Source of the DNA: Pelodera strongyloides
Lineage: Eukaryota; Nematoda; Chromadorea; Rhabditida; Rhabditidae
Assembly: GCA_036852015.1 (NCBI GenBank)
Contig: JAANDG010000003.1
Coordinates: forward strand, 454,001 to 518,000
Direction of reading: 5' to 3'
DNA length: 64,000 bases
The position numbers and the translations under genes are program-made. Below the pieces are notes generated by a model, which made no database searches, was not told the DNA's origin, and was given only the letters and a program-made list of their open reading frames with translations. This document shows positions 1 through 12,500 of this stretch, piece by piece. How positions within the stretch are numbered: position 1 is the stretch's first letter; each line of letters opens with the position of its first letter.

Positions 1-50
1 GACCGCTTACCTTGAGGGTAGTGCAATTTAACTACCGAAGCATTATTTAG

Positions 51-2246
51 ACCCCGTTGGTTGTTCTTGTTCGAATCTACCAAATACCGTCTGCTCTGCA
101 TGTGCATTTGGTTGTCGACAGGAGCGATGTGGTTCTGCAGTGTCTACGCACCGTTTACGCACACTCCCGAACTAAAGGTTAGATCGGATACTGTCGACTA
201 TGAAAAATTTACGACATATGCAGCAATTGACAAGAATCAAGAATTAAAAAAAGTCAAGAATTATGAGAAGCAAGATTAGTGTGGTTTAAGTCCCAAAAAC
301 TTGGAAGTTATCAGCAGCTATCCGCACGACGCGGTTACCCACGAACATATTAGACTATATAATACTAACGGCGCAGTCGTACCCATACCGAAATTGTGGA
401 AAATTGAGTGCTCACGCGGAGCGAAAGCTAATACCCGCGTTGCTCGCGCTTTATATTTGCGTGGTGTGTTGTGCCGACGCATTATTTTTCCACAGCGGCT
501 TTTACTAATGCTGCGCCACGACAACTCTGATAAAAGTGATCGCGGGCCGTTCAAAAAAATTAGAGTATGCGCCGTACCTTTTGGAGTACTTTTTAGTAAC
601 CAGTCATTTAGAACTACGTTCGTGAGAACCTTCGGCAAGTCTACGGTATCGATGTTGACGAAACACCTGTCATGGGAGCGGTGTATTTTGTATGTAATAA
701 ACTTGTTAGTTTAATTCAAGTATTTTGTCAGTCAACATGTTTCCCGGAAACTAAGTTTAAAAAGCCGTAGTACCTTAACATTCACTCATTTTATCGAATC
801 GACATGTTTCAAGGCTCGGGCACGGAAAAACTGTTCTGAATTTCTTTTGTAATCAAACGGGATTGCGCACAAAGACAATCAAAGAGAGCAATGTAGCGTG
901 ATGTGTGTTATAAAATACACATAACTATGGGGATAAAAAAATGGCTTTCAAATTGGTATGTGTTTAAAGAAAAAAATTGGTGGGTATGGCGGCCCACCAA
1001 TTTCGGGCGCATAGTTCAACCCGATTATCGATCCAATCCTCAGTGAAGTGACGTACATAAGTAACAGTAATTCAGTTGGAAGACAATGGTACACGCACAC
1101 CTTATTGGCGGGCGATTATCGGGGCCGCTTGTTGCAATACTATACTTGGTACCTCATCTTGCACCATTTTCTTCTGTGCGTACAACATTGCGAGAACCTT
1201 AAGCACATGTTCCGTTATGAGCACGAGAACGAGACGACTTCAAGTGGAGCTGTTTAAAGTATTATGCGTTCAGGTATGTTGTGCGTTGATTTGACTTAGG
1301 CTTAGGCGTAGGCTATCGTGAAGTTATAACAATTGGGGTTGATATCAGTCGCGTAAAAGGGTAAAAGTTCTCAACTATGGATGAGTAACGCAATGAGTCA
1401 CAGTTGGCATTCACGCTTGTTTACTTCTGCTCATAATGTTGGCGGAATTATATTACAGTTTTACAGATTACGTCACCTGCTAACAAATTAATTCCACTCC
1501 TTTTCAATTAACATTGTCGAGTTAAATAAGGTTCGCTTGTATGACAAGACGACGTGCAGTATTTTAGAGAGGAACTTCACAACAAATGAGCAGTGGCTTG
1601 GAAAAATACATTTTCAAAACAAATAGTACCATTGGAAGGGTCCTATTAGGCTCTTACTCCACTGAGTAGCTGTGCGTACAATATATTAACTTTATGCTAA
1701 TTATATCTTTATTCAGACCATAGTTCCTGTTTGTATTGAATACCTTCCGTGTGCATTTGCTTCGTCGCACCATTATTCCTCATCCCACTTAATGAAAATT
1801 GCAATTATCTTTATCTAATTATCACATTCTACCCAATTATCGATCCCATTTTTATTATCTTAATTTTCGGCGATTTTCGAAAAGCTCTATTCAATGGCTT
1901 TAAAAAGTAAGTCAAGTGCTAAAAATAAATACAGTTTCGAACAACTGTCTGTCCTATTGCTTGCATAGTTAGAAGTAGATTTGTTATTTCATAATGTATT
2001 GAAGATGGGATATGGTGTTGACTGAAATTAATTTTAATCGGCATTATTTTCCACTGCAAGCGCACCTATTCTCCAGTAGAGCATTTTCAGACAATGAGAG
2101 AGGGAGAGCTGAGAGAGAGAGATATAAGAGTAATTTTACACTAATTTTAATAATTATCGTTCAGGCACACAACTTCAATTATTGGCATATCAGCGACACC
2201 CGGTGTTGTACTGTACGCTACTAATGCGGAACAGGGGACTAATTAG
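51..2246 (+). pseudogene. Str/Srj-type chemoreceptor, 5' end outside window, frameshifted (receptor A)
   Basis: This is the 3' part of a seven-helix chemosensory GPCR of the nematode Str/Srj superfamily. Exons read from splice sites are 51-177, 612-689, 1076-1273, 1717-1906 and possibly 2165-2246. They correspond in length and phase to exons 3-7 of the two intact receptors downstream. Visible family blocks are STGAMWFCSVYAPF, VDETPVMGAVYF, the cytoplasmic block STRTRRLQVELFKVL before helix 6, and YPIIDPIF in helix 7. Exon 6 carries a one-base deletion near 1754-1757: the frame before it reads IEYLPCA and the frame after it reads CFVAPLFLIPLNEN, so the protein cannot be made as written. Everything else is open, so this is either a young pseudogene or a sequence error. 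The C-terminal exon 2165-2246 fits by phase and a good acceptor but has no similarity to the other C-termini. If exon 6 is not spliced, it stops at 1908-1910. The first exons lie left of the window. Confidence 0.7.
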
Positions 2247-3900
2247 CAATAATAATATACAGGAAACGGAATAACCGCCGAAACCGCAGAACAAACTAAG
2301 CATAAGAAATAGTTTTCACCGCTGGTTAGACACCATTTGGTGACCATTTTGGTAAAAGTGTTCAGCAAAACTTGGGCACTATATGGTCACGAAGTGGTCA
2401 CCAAATTGGCTGGAACTACCACCAAATGTGCACTGTCAGAAGGGATCCCCATTTTTTTCCTATGTGTACTTATAACTAATTTTGCCTGATTATTTTATGT
2501 GATATATTAATAATTTATTACGCACAAAGACAATAAAATAAAGCAATGTAATATGCAGTTTGTGTCACAAAATACGCATAATAAATAAAACAAAATAATG
2601 CAGTAGTAAAATAAGTCTCAAAAGCAACGAAGTAAATCACATGAAATTCGTAGCGTTTTGTTCAATCATAAGAGAAGTTGTTCCGATTTCCGAACACTTC
2701 TTGATGCCCTATTAAAGGGAATATGTATGCCCTTTTTGAAGTTAAGCTGTATTAATAGAATGTGTGTTCCTCATTAAGGAAACAACAACAAAAAATTGTT
2801 AAAAGTTTCCCATTTAAAAGAAAATGATTTTCAAAGTTCACCTTTTCCATAGTAAACGCGTTTACTGCCACCCTGACTTACACGGCAGTTCTGATGGAGC
2901 AAAAATTTAGCATATGTGTGCATACTTCGGCATATAGCATGCAACAGCGACATATTTGCATGCAAATCAGAATACTCGAATTTACATATTCAGTCGCCTA
3001 CTTAAATTCATGTCTGGTGTGGAAACTCCAATTTCGCAGTTGTTTTGCTCATTTTGAGTGCATACATATTCTGCCTATGAGTGCACTCCTAGACTCCTAG
3101 ACATATACGAGACGAATAATTGTACGATCTAAATGTAAATATACTTTGTAAAGATAAACCGAATTTACCAGCTAGTATTTTCCTAAGCATCCTGGCATCT
3201 CATGTACTATACTACTAGTGTGTATTTTTACCGTATTTCAAAAACGAGTACTGCGATTTCTATTAAATTAAGCGGAGTGCGGCAGATTTAGCAAGTTTTC
3301 AGCATACTAACACTTGTTTCAAGAAAGTTATTATCTCAAGAGTTCATAAATTACAAGTAGTCTCTTTGCATGAAACAAAACAAAAAGATTTTTTTCTTTC
3401 GTATTTTTTGACATAAAATTCCCTCTCATTCAAGGCTTCAAGGGAGCTTTGCATGTACATGTTGAGTGGACCCGCTCTAATTAGCATAACCATTTATTAT
3501 GGGGTTTCCAAGTATCCGGACAAATTTACCTTATTTTACGACTGCGCGAGACCCATGTATTAATTTCTCATGTCAAATATTCAATTCAGGGAAAATACGC
3601 TAATGGGGTTTCCAAGTATTGTTTCCAAGTAGTCGCACATTGAATATATAATTAGTGACAAAACGCTAAGTTCTAAGTGTTTTCATAATTCATTCATGTA
3701 GCACTCGGCTTTTCTTGACGAATTGAATAAATTGCACTCACAAAATCATTTGTTAGATGATCCCTTGTTGGTTTGATGCTGTCCTTATCGCACCAACATC
3801 TTACATTAGGGTACCTTTAGGTAGGTTTGCGAGCTTATAACAACTAGTCTTCTTTGACCCTACGTCTCGTTGAACCAATAAACATAAATATAAAAACAAA
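2247..3900. other. intergenic, no gene seen
   Basis: No convincing exon on either strand. A block at 2518-2590 is a diverged copy of one at 864-930 inside an intron of the upstream receptor. An imperfect palindrome built on ACCAAATGG and GGTCACCAAAT lies at 2330-2440. Short GGGGTTTCCAAGTA repeats occur at 3500 and 3606. Confidence 0.5.
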
Positions 3901-3917
3901 ATATTTTTCTGTTCCAG
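3901..3917 (+). promoter_or_regulatory. candidate spliced-leader acceptor upstream of receptor B
   Basis: A T-rich tract ending TTTTTCTGTTCCAG lies 23 bases before the ATG at 3941, with no in-frame coding before it. In rhabditid nematodes such a site is usually where a spliced leader is added. A 5' UTR intron is the alternative. The 23-base leader after it is closely matched before receptor C. Confidence 0.5.
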
Positions 3918-3940
3918 CTCCCAATATTCTGTAACTAAAA

Positions 3941-6900
3941 ATGTTCCATACGGAAATTCAAAATCGTGTATTATATCTCAACGCGATTTTGGCATATATC
4001 CTGAATGGACTGCTGGCTTTTCTGATTTTACAATTCTCAAACCGAGAGATGGGATTCTATAGGATTTTATTATTCATATTTGCTTGTTTCAATATGATTT
4101 ATCCCACGGTTCATTTAATTGTGTTACCGGTGAGATTTTTATTTATGGTAAAGCCCTTACTTTGCTACTAGCAAAAAGATAAAAAGATAAAGAGTACAGG
4201 GTTATATCAGCCGAATCCGAAGAAACGGTGCACCGGGGTCCGCTTCATTTCTGATGTCGGATGAAATGGCTTAATTTTCTCGAAAAGCCGATTTATCTCC
4301 GCCAGTTTTACCCAGCTACCAACTTTTACACCTTTGGTGGGGTCGTGATCGAACCAACGACCGTAGTCTGACTAAACAAACGTCAAGAAAAACAATGACA
4401 AGCAAAGTTTCACCAACCATTTTTTCCCATATTTGCTCCCCGGGTAATGAATGATATTAGAACCCATTCAAATAGTAAATGCAACTGAAACTAAGTGCAC
4501 GCTTATTTTGCGGTTTTTTATGTAGATTTTGTTTGAACCGGATATCGATTTTTCCCATAATTCTATTTTAAAACTGGCGATTTGGAGATCGCATGGAATA
4601 ATTTACAACAATGAAGTAGGAAATTTAGTGTGACTTATTTACAAGCACCTGTGCATTTCAATATTTAGTCATTGCACATGCACCGTTATGCGTTTATTTT
4701 CTTTCCGAACGGATTGTTGAAGTACAGTATGGAATGGGGACACATCTTCATGTGCATATATGTTTCCATTTTCGCCTTGTCACATACACTGCTCGCTTTT
4801 CATTTTGTCTATCGATATATAGCAGTCTGCAGGTAATCGATACTCTATATGAATTCACAAGCACCTGCAATTTCTATTATACCAAATTTCTATTCCTACA
4901 CAAAACAGTAATTTGAAATTTTAGGTCCAACTTTCTTTATATTTTTTCTTCAACCAAATATATTTGCCTTTGCGTAAACTTATGGATGTCCACAGGAGTA
5001 CTCTGGTTTTTCAGCGTTTATTTTCCAATGAAAAATACCGCCGAATTGAAGGTGTTCTAGCTAGAAAATTTAGTCTATTTAGTTTAATAATAATAATAAT
5101 ACTAATAATATTAGCAAATTTAGTCAAGGAAAACCATTATTCAAAAAACTGTACATTATTAGAAGTTAAATTGTACTCTGGCAGATGCCAACCAATGTCC
5201 AATTAATAAAGTATTTCTATGGATTAATATACGGCGCATTCCCATTCAGGACTACGTTCGCGAACCGTTACGTAACATTTATGACGTGGATGTCGATAAA
5301 ACGCCAGTTATGGGACCACTGTACTTCGTAAGTTTATTATAATATGCTAATTGAAACTATTCAAATCAGTATTGATCGCAGTCACTACAAAATTTTCATT
5401 TTACTACGAGTTTAATTGTATTTAGTAAAGAATAGAGAAAAATCTTGACCAAAACCGAATAATTTGACTACAAACTCAGGGAAGTAGAAAAGTATAGTTC
5501 TGCTAAACTACCGCGGGATTACGAAATGTGTTGGGACGCCTGCAGACCCTGCAAAAATATTATATGCAGAAATTTTCCGAAATAATTTGCATACTAGCGA
5601 TCGGAAGCCAGCTGTCCGAACACCTTTCGTAATCCCGCGGTAGTTTAGTAGAACAACTTTTCTCTTGTTGAGTTAGGAGTCAAATTATTCGGTGTTGGTA
5701 AAGTATTTTTCTCTATTCTTTAGTAAATACAAGTAAACTCGAAGTAATTAAAGAAGAAATAAAAGGAATTTTGATGACTGGAGAACAGCGTAAAGAAGAG
5801 TCATTTAATATAACAGTAAATTAAATGTAGAGGAAGTGATCGTGTCTTTATAATAACACGACACCGTTTCGACCCTTAATCGTATACGAGGGTTTTGCTG
5901 CGGTAGGGCCTCATCAGTACGATGACCGTAGCTCAGAAATGAATTGGGTATGAAATAGGCGAAAGTGTTATAAGCTTGCTTGAGGTGATAAAACGTTAGT
6001 ATATCGGGTATAATAAATTAACGTAGAAACAATAAGGAAAAGGTAATGAAGAAACTGACCTTGTCTGGAGCTTACGAAGTGGGTACCTTAACTAAAATGA
6101 AGATTTTGCAGTGAATGCGTCCCCTTTACGAAGTTGGAAGAAAAGCAGCAGATATTGTTTTGGCTTTCGGTGCATGAAAAAAGACAAACCCCACGCCACA
6201 AAACTAAAGAATATTCTTTGAAATAATGTCATTCTAAACCATGCAGTGCCGTGTATTGTCCTTTAACCTGTATGTACAGTAGCACTTTATGCTTCAAAAC
6301 TGTGCTCCTGTTCTTGCCTATACCTATGTGTTATATTAAAGTTTAGTATATTGATTGCATACGAGCATACGGTATTAGGACATTATTTCAGTTGGAGTCG
6401 AACAGTACAATATCTCCATATTGGCCCGGAATTCTTGGCTCATCCGGTTGCTTCCTCATATTAATTTCCTCATTTTCAACAATTTTCTTTTGTGCTTTTA
6501 AAATCACGAACACACTTCGCACGTGCACAGTTATGAGCCAAAGGACCAAACGACTTCAAATGGAACTATTCAGAGCTTTGCTTGTTCAGGTACGGTAGCA
6601 TACCGCCTATACCCTTCGTTTAAAGCGATGAAACGGCCGGTTTAAAGCGATACAGCGGAATTTAAATAGGTTATATGCAAATGAATACAATTCGAATAAA
6701 ACATCGCGAAATATAGCAAAATTATTTGCATATACAATGAGCATTCATGGTCCAAAATGCATTTCAAAAGAAGCCAGTTATACCGCACTAAAGATTTAAA
6801 AAAATGAGGGTCATAAGAAAATACATCGAGGGTACTGGGAGAAGCGGCGTCGACATAATATGTGGCAAGTATTGGAATTTGAAAAAAAAACGCAGATCAG

Positions 6901-8221
6901 ATACCGTGTTGACATTCACTGGCCTTTCACCTTAACTTTTACATGAAGGTGAAGTACTTTGCTATAAGAATAAACATTAGTAATCTAATGGTAAGTTCAC
7001 AACATAAATATGCTAATGATGATAACCCATAGGCATAGTTCGACCTAATTGAAATTGGCACATGTTAAAGATTAGGTCGAAATACGGATTATCATATCAT
7101 CATTAGCATGTTTACATTGTGAACTTAGATTACTACTAATTAATTTTACCAAAATACTTCATTTTCATGCAAAAGTTAAAGTGGAGTCCGATGGTGCCCA
7201 GTGGTGCCTGGGTGTCCATGGTGTATTATCCAATAGGCCCCTAGATGGAATGTCTTTCCTTAAAGGGAGAGGCCCACGAGAAAAAGAATTTCTCCAATTT
7301 ACTTGCCCACAATGTCCGGTATCTCAGAAATATTACTGTGAAAACCGCATAAATTTGCATCTAGAACTCGCAGAGATATTCTATGCTAAACAGTTCGACC
7401 AGGTACCGTAGTCAGCAGCACAAAAATTAGTTTTTATGGTTTATATCCGTGCACTTGCATTCTTTTTCAACGTGATAATGTTCAAACGAATGTAGAGCAT
7501 TCCTACAATTATAAAGAGGCGTTTCCAACACAGGAATGCCCTAAGAGCGCGAAAATTGATCCTGACAACGGTACCTGGCCGAACTGTTTGCCGGAGAATA
7601 ACTCTGTGAGTTCTAGGCTTCAAACAATGCGGTTTTCACAGTAATATTTCTGAAATTACGGACATTCTGTGCAAGTAAATTGAGGAAAACTTTATTCTCA
7701 TCGGCCCCTCCCTTTAAATTACAAAAATCGTCTGACAAAAAAATATTCATTACAGACCATCGTCCCCGTGTTTATGGAGTATCTTCCCTGTGCCGTTTGC
7801 TTTCTATCACCACTATTTTTGACTCCAATGAATGAACACACCAATTATTTGGTGTTGATTATATCAATTTATCCAATTATCGATCCAATTTGCATAATTT
7901 TCCTTGTGCGTGATTATCGAAGGCCAATTTGCGGCTTACTACGAAAGTGCGTTATTTTCAGTTGAAATAAGTCTCGTTTGTGTTCGAGCAACGTTTCTGA
8001 TACCCATTGGAACATTATGTGCAAATTCAGCACTCATTTTCCATGTTGAACGACCTTTCAACTATGACGCTGAACTTTGAATGCATTGTTTCTTGCATTG
8101 TTGAATTTTAATATGTTAAATGTTCTCTCGCCTAATAACTAATTTCAGGCGCAATATGGTCCGAGAGGAAACGTCTGTTCCACATATACATACTGTTGTG
8201 AATACTTCGGGAATTAATTGA
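3941..8221 (+). CDS. Str/Srj-type seven-helix chemoreceptor, complete (receptor B)
   Basis: Candidate odorant receptor, expected in the ciliary membrane of chemosensory neurons. Seven exons join in phase: 3941-4129, 4669-4832, 4925-5051, 5250-5327, 6392-6589, 7756-7946 and 8149-8221, giving 1,020 nt and 339 residues, a normal length for the family. Helix 1 is in exon 1, which ends in the IYPTVHLIVLP block. Exon 2 ends with LLAFHFVYRYIAVCR, the end of helix 3 and the usual Str motif. Exon 5 holds the SQRTKRLQMELFRALLVQ block before helix 6. Exon 6 has YPIIDPICIIFLVRDYR at helix 7. The short last exon gives a hydrophilic tail ending NTSGIN. The exon 6 donor (GTGCGT) is weak; without splicing the protein would end two to four residues later in exon 6. 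Introns contain several palindromic elements but the coding sequence is intact. It is a tandem duplicate of the next receptor. Confidence 0.88.
5374..5755. repeat. palindromic element, GCAGTCACTACAAA family (diverged)
   Basis: Inverted arms read GATCGCAGTCACTACAAAAT, then a TTTAGTAAAGAATAGAG block. The same blocks return reverse-complemented near 5640-5735. It lies in receptor B intron 4. The right terminus is decayed. Better copies are at 35143-35582 and 19723-20148. Confidence 0.7.
5850..5960. repeat. dispersed repeat shared with 41490-41590
   Basis: Both copies share CACTGACCCCGTTTC or CACGACACCGTTTCGACCC, then TATACGAGGGTTTTGC and CTCATCAGTA(C/T)GAT. The family is unknown. Confidence 0.6.
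6925..7190. repeat. long imperfect palindrome in receptor B intron 5
   Basis: The arms contain AACTTTTACATGAAGGTGAA, TTAGTAATCTAA, CATATTTATGTTGTGAAC and AGGTCGAA in mirrored order around about 7060. No coding sequence inside. Confidence 0.6.
7260..7717. repeat. TTAA palindromic element, GGGAGAGGCCCACGAG family, copy 1
   Basis: Begins TTAAAGGGAGAGGCCCACGA and ends with the near inverted complement CCCCTCCCTTTAA. The arms share TACCTGGCCGAACTG and GCGGTTTTCACAG blocks. Two more copies lie in receptor D introns. Confidence 0.8.
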
Positions 8222-8317
8222 AGAGTTTTTTTCGTGGGTATGCCGTTTCACATACCGTTTCTCCCTCTATAAAGGCAGAAACGGTATGTGTTAAGCATAA
8301 CACTGATCGTTTTAATT

Positions 8318-8774
8318 TTAAAGGGATAGGTTCACCTCGAATTGCACCTTTTTTATAATTTCTATTGATAATAGGACCTATGACGGACAAAATGCGAAAA
8401 TTGCAGTAAATTGCCTTTGCTACTCGAGCCAGGATCATGCTCAAAAGCTCAGCTACCTCGACTTTATAAAACAATGCGTACCGTAGCCCTGTCTCTGCAC
8501 CTCTGCACCTCTAGCCCTATCACACTATTTCGCACTTGCAACGCAGTTTGGAGTACCGTTTGACTGCGGCTACGGTACGCCAGTTGTTTTGTAAAGTCGA
8601 GGTAGCTTAGCTTTTGAGCTTGATCCTGGCTCGAGGAGTAATTAAATTTACAGCAATTTTCGAATTTTGACCGTCAATTAAATTTACTGCAATTTTCGAA
8701 TTTTGACCGTCATAGGTATACTATCACTAAAAATTATAAAAAAGATGCAATTCGAGATGAACCTATTCCTTTAA
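8318..8774. repeat. TTAA palindromic element, GGTTCACCTCGAATTGC family
   Basis: The ends are TTAAAGGGATAGGTTCACCT and its near complement ending CCTTTAA, just downstream of receptor B. The left arm has GAGCCAGGATCATGCTCAAA and the right arm its complement. A block of about 37 bp is tandemly duplicated at 8640-8715 (GCAATTTTCGAATTTTGACC twice). Confidence 0.8.
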
Positions 8775-9500
8775 TTCACGGTTCACAGTCGTTTAGAATC
8801 CGTAAGAGTAAGCTGTACAATGGCTATTATTATGCTCCTCGTTTTGTGAACATTTTGCGGCATATGGAAAATGCTTGCCGTTCCTTCCTACGCACCGCAC
8901 GCACCGCATCAAAATTTCTGCAGTCAGCGGCGTGCGGTGCTTGCATCTTTTTGTCGTGTTCGCGTCGTGTTCGTTGCTTTTTTTTGTCGTCACCTTTGCC
9001 TTGCGCTGCCGTGCAGCAATGTGGCTATGCAGTTTATTGTGAAATTAACATGCACGCGCCTACCAGAACGTCACTATTTTTAGCGGGTCATGGTAGTGAT
9101 ATGAAACAAATGTAATTAAGACGTTGGCGTGCGAAAAATGCCAAAAATACATGTTACGCGAGCAACTTACCTAATTTAATCGTGAATCGGGGGTAAATAA
9201 GCTAACTCACTAACGAAATTACCCTAATGCATATTGCAATACAGATCACAAACTCGACCTATACAAACCCACATTTGGCAGATTTGTCCATAACGAGCCC
9301 CACTTCCTGTGCCTGTCTAAATTTACTCAAAAATTTATTATCGTACTTTTGATTTGGATAATTTAACACTGAACCCAGTAAATAAATTGCTTATTTGGAG
9401 CTCACGGAAAGTTTTGCGCTCGTTGCGTAAAAAAAAATCAACGTAAGTTCGACCCCACTTGTATTTAGCGTTCTTTAAACACACAAAAATCTTTAAAAAA
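8775..9500. other. intergenic between receptors B and C, no gene seen
   Basis: Short open frames near 8846-9115 and 8793-8993 overlap on both strands, have no splice support and show no family motif. No repeat family was recognised. Confidence 0.45.
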
Positions 9501-9511
9501 ACAATTTCCAG
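9501..9511 (+). promoter_or_regulatory. candidate spliced-leader acceptor upstream of receptor C
   Basis: ACAATTTCCAG lies 37 bases before the ATG at 9549. The 22 bases before the start codon match those before receptor B, so the 5' leader was copied with the gene. Confidence 0.45.
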
Positions 9512-9548
9512 ATCATTCTAGAGCGTTCCAAATATTCTGTAACTAAAA

Positions 9549-12500
9549 ATGTTCCATTCGGAAATTCAAAATCGTGTATTATATCTCAACGCGATTTTGG
9601 CATATATCCTGAATGGACTGCTGGCTTTTCTGATTTTACAATTCTCAAACCGAGAGATGGGATTCTATAGGATTTTATTATTCACATTTGCTTGTTTCAA
9701 TATGATATATCCTACTGTTCATTTAATTGTGTTACCGGTAAGTGATTTCTGTGATAGACCTTAGCTATGATTGCGCTGATTTCAATATACATTTCAATAT
9801 GTATAACTTTTCTAAACCAACGTCAAGGATCAAAGACGACGAAAGACCGTTTTCGCAACTTTACTAACTTTACGCTCCAGGTAATGAATGCCTACTCAAA
9901 AAAGTACATCGATGGAACTGGAATTATAATTATTTGGAATGTTGCCAAGGAAATTTTGGATTCTGGTTTCTGTCCTAGTATTTTTTGAAAGTAGACATTT
10001 GGAGTGTGGAAATAGCTACACAAATGAGGCCGAGCCCACGCGCCTAATAATGTTTACGAGGGTATGAGGGCATAGGTTTCAAAAACCAGTCGTTATATCG
10101 CTTTAAGCATTTAGTCGATGCACATGCACCGTTATGCGTTTATCTTCTTTCCAAATGGAGTATTGAAGTACAGTATGGAATGGGGACACTTTTTCATGTG
10201 TCTATATGTTTCCCTCTACGCACTGTCACATACGCTACTCGCTTTTCATTTTGTGTATCGATATATAGCGGTGTGCAGGTAGTCGATGATATGTCTTCGT
10301 AAACATAATCGATAAACGTCAGAAATTAAACTCCATAAACAATTATCTCCATAAAACAATTATTAAACAATTATCTCCATAAAACCCGAATTGTTGCCGC
10401 ACATTGGACTCTTGGAAGCAACTAACGTTTCGTGAAAGCATATATGTGAAACATGGATGGTGATGGTGCGCGGTAAAAATATAAAAGGAGCGCTCACCTG
10501 CTGCCGCGCGCCTCGCTCATACTCCAGACCTTGGTAATGTTATCGGGAATCCTCTGATAATGAGACCCCTTTGTGCGTACCGCGAAACTATCTCGGTACG
10601 CACAATACATAAATAATTGTTATTTCAGGTCAAACCTCCTTTATATTTTCGGTTCAAACAAGCATCTTTTTCTTTGTCTAAGCATATGGATGTCTACAGG
10701 AGTGCTGTGGTTTTTCAGTTGTTATTTTCCAATGAAAAATACAGCCGAATTGAAGGTCAGTAAGTTTAATGGAATAGGAGAGCTAGGTGTCCGGAACAAC
10801 TAAGAGTAATAAACTTACTTGTACTCTCCTTTGCATGTAATTCAATACTGGCACCCTAGATGACGACCAATGCCGAAACATACCAATAAAGTTTTTCTCT
10901 CGACTCATGCTGTGCCTTATATTTAGTGCTTTTTCACATTCAGGACTACGTTCGCGAACCGTTACTTGTCATTTATGACGTGGATGTCGATAAAACGCCA
11001 ATTATGGGACCTCTTTACTTCGTATGTTTATTGTATTATACTAATTTCAACTATTATACATACCAGAATTAAAGGGATCGGTTCACCTTAAATTGTGTCT
11101 GTTTGTTTTGTTTCTTTATTTTCTATAAGGGATAAGAAAAATTTGGAATACAAAAAGTAGTGTTCAATTTCAATACTCACGAAGATATTGGGTGATAAAG
11201 TGGTGGATTGATCGGCCGAAATGCAAAAAGGGCAATTGTCCTGCCTTGTTTGTATGGGACAATTGTCCCTTTTGCATTTCGGGCCGATCAATCCACCACT
11301 TTATCACCCAATATCTTCGTGAGTATTGAAATTGAACACTACTTTTTGTATTTCAAATTCTTATTATCCCTTATAGAAAATAAAGAAACAAAAAAAACAG
11401 ACACAATTTAAGGTGAACCGATCCCTTTAAGATTCAACGAAAGTGGACAAAAAATAAACAGAAATTACCTGAATTGCGGTTTATGATCCTATGAAACAAA
11501 GAACGAAACAGAAAGCCAAAAGTGTGATAGAAATCATGTCATGCCAAAGCTTTAAGAATTGTTTATTTATTTATTTATTTATTTATTTGCTCTGTTGCGA
11601 CAGTATATTTCAGTTGGAGACCAACGGAACACGCTCTCCGTATTGGTCCGGAATTCTCGGTTCGGTTGGTTGCTGTAGCATATTAACTATCTCATTTTCA
11701 ACAATTTTCTTTTGCGCTTTTAAAATCACGCACACACTTCACACATGCACAATTATGAGCCAAAGGACCAAACGACTTCAAATGGAACTATTCAGAGCTT
11801 TGGTTGTTCAGGTATGACAAATCATATCTCATATCATGGAAAACCCGGGTGTGCTGAAACTTTCTCAGGGTGTGTATTCATCAAGCTAGTCCCACATGAG
11901 TAGTCGCCTGTTGTGAGTCGCCTCAGTCGGCGATAGCCGTCTGCTTATAGAAAAAAAAGGGAATATGTACAAGGGGAGTCACTATAAATTCGTCATTTTT
12001 TTTCGATTTTCATTAAATATAGGAAGATATAAAGAAAAATACGGTGCCAGTATCAAGTTACAAAAAGAACTCAGGGAGAGAAATCACTGAGAATGGGTTT
12101 TACCGGGTTACAGTAGACGCCGTAGACGGGGCATATATGCAATTGCCCGTATAGCGGCTGATAATAAATACCCTCAGCAAAAAAATATTCATTGCAGACC
12201 ATCGTCCCCGTGTTTATGGAGTACCTTCCCTGTGCCGTCTGTTTTCTGTCACCACTATTCCTGATTCCAATCAACGAACAAATCAATTATATAGTGTTGA
12301 TTATGTCAATTTATCCACTTATCGATCCAATTTGCATAATTTACCTAGTGCGAGACTATCGAAGGCCAATTTGCGGCTTGCTAAAGAAGTGGGTTATTTT
12401 CAGTTGGAAGAAGTCTCATTTGTTTTCGAGCAACGAATTTCCCAAGCTTCAAGCGAGATAATGGCCGGTGTTGGAACACATCGAGTACACCTGCAAACTG

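Noticed and set aside
11088..11411. Two nearly identical 67-codon frames on opposite strands
   Set aside because: They are the mirrored arms of the 362-bp palindrome, not duplicated genes.
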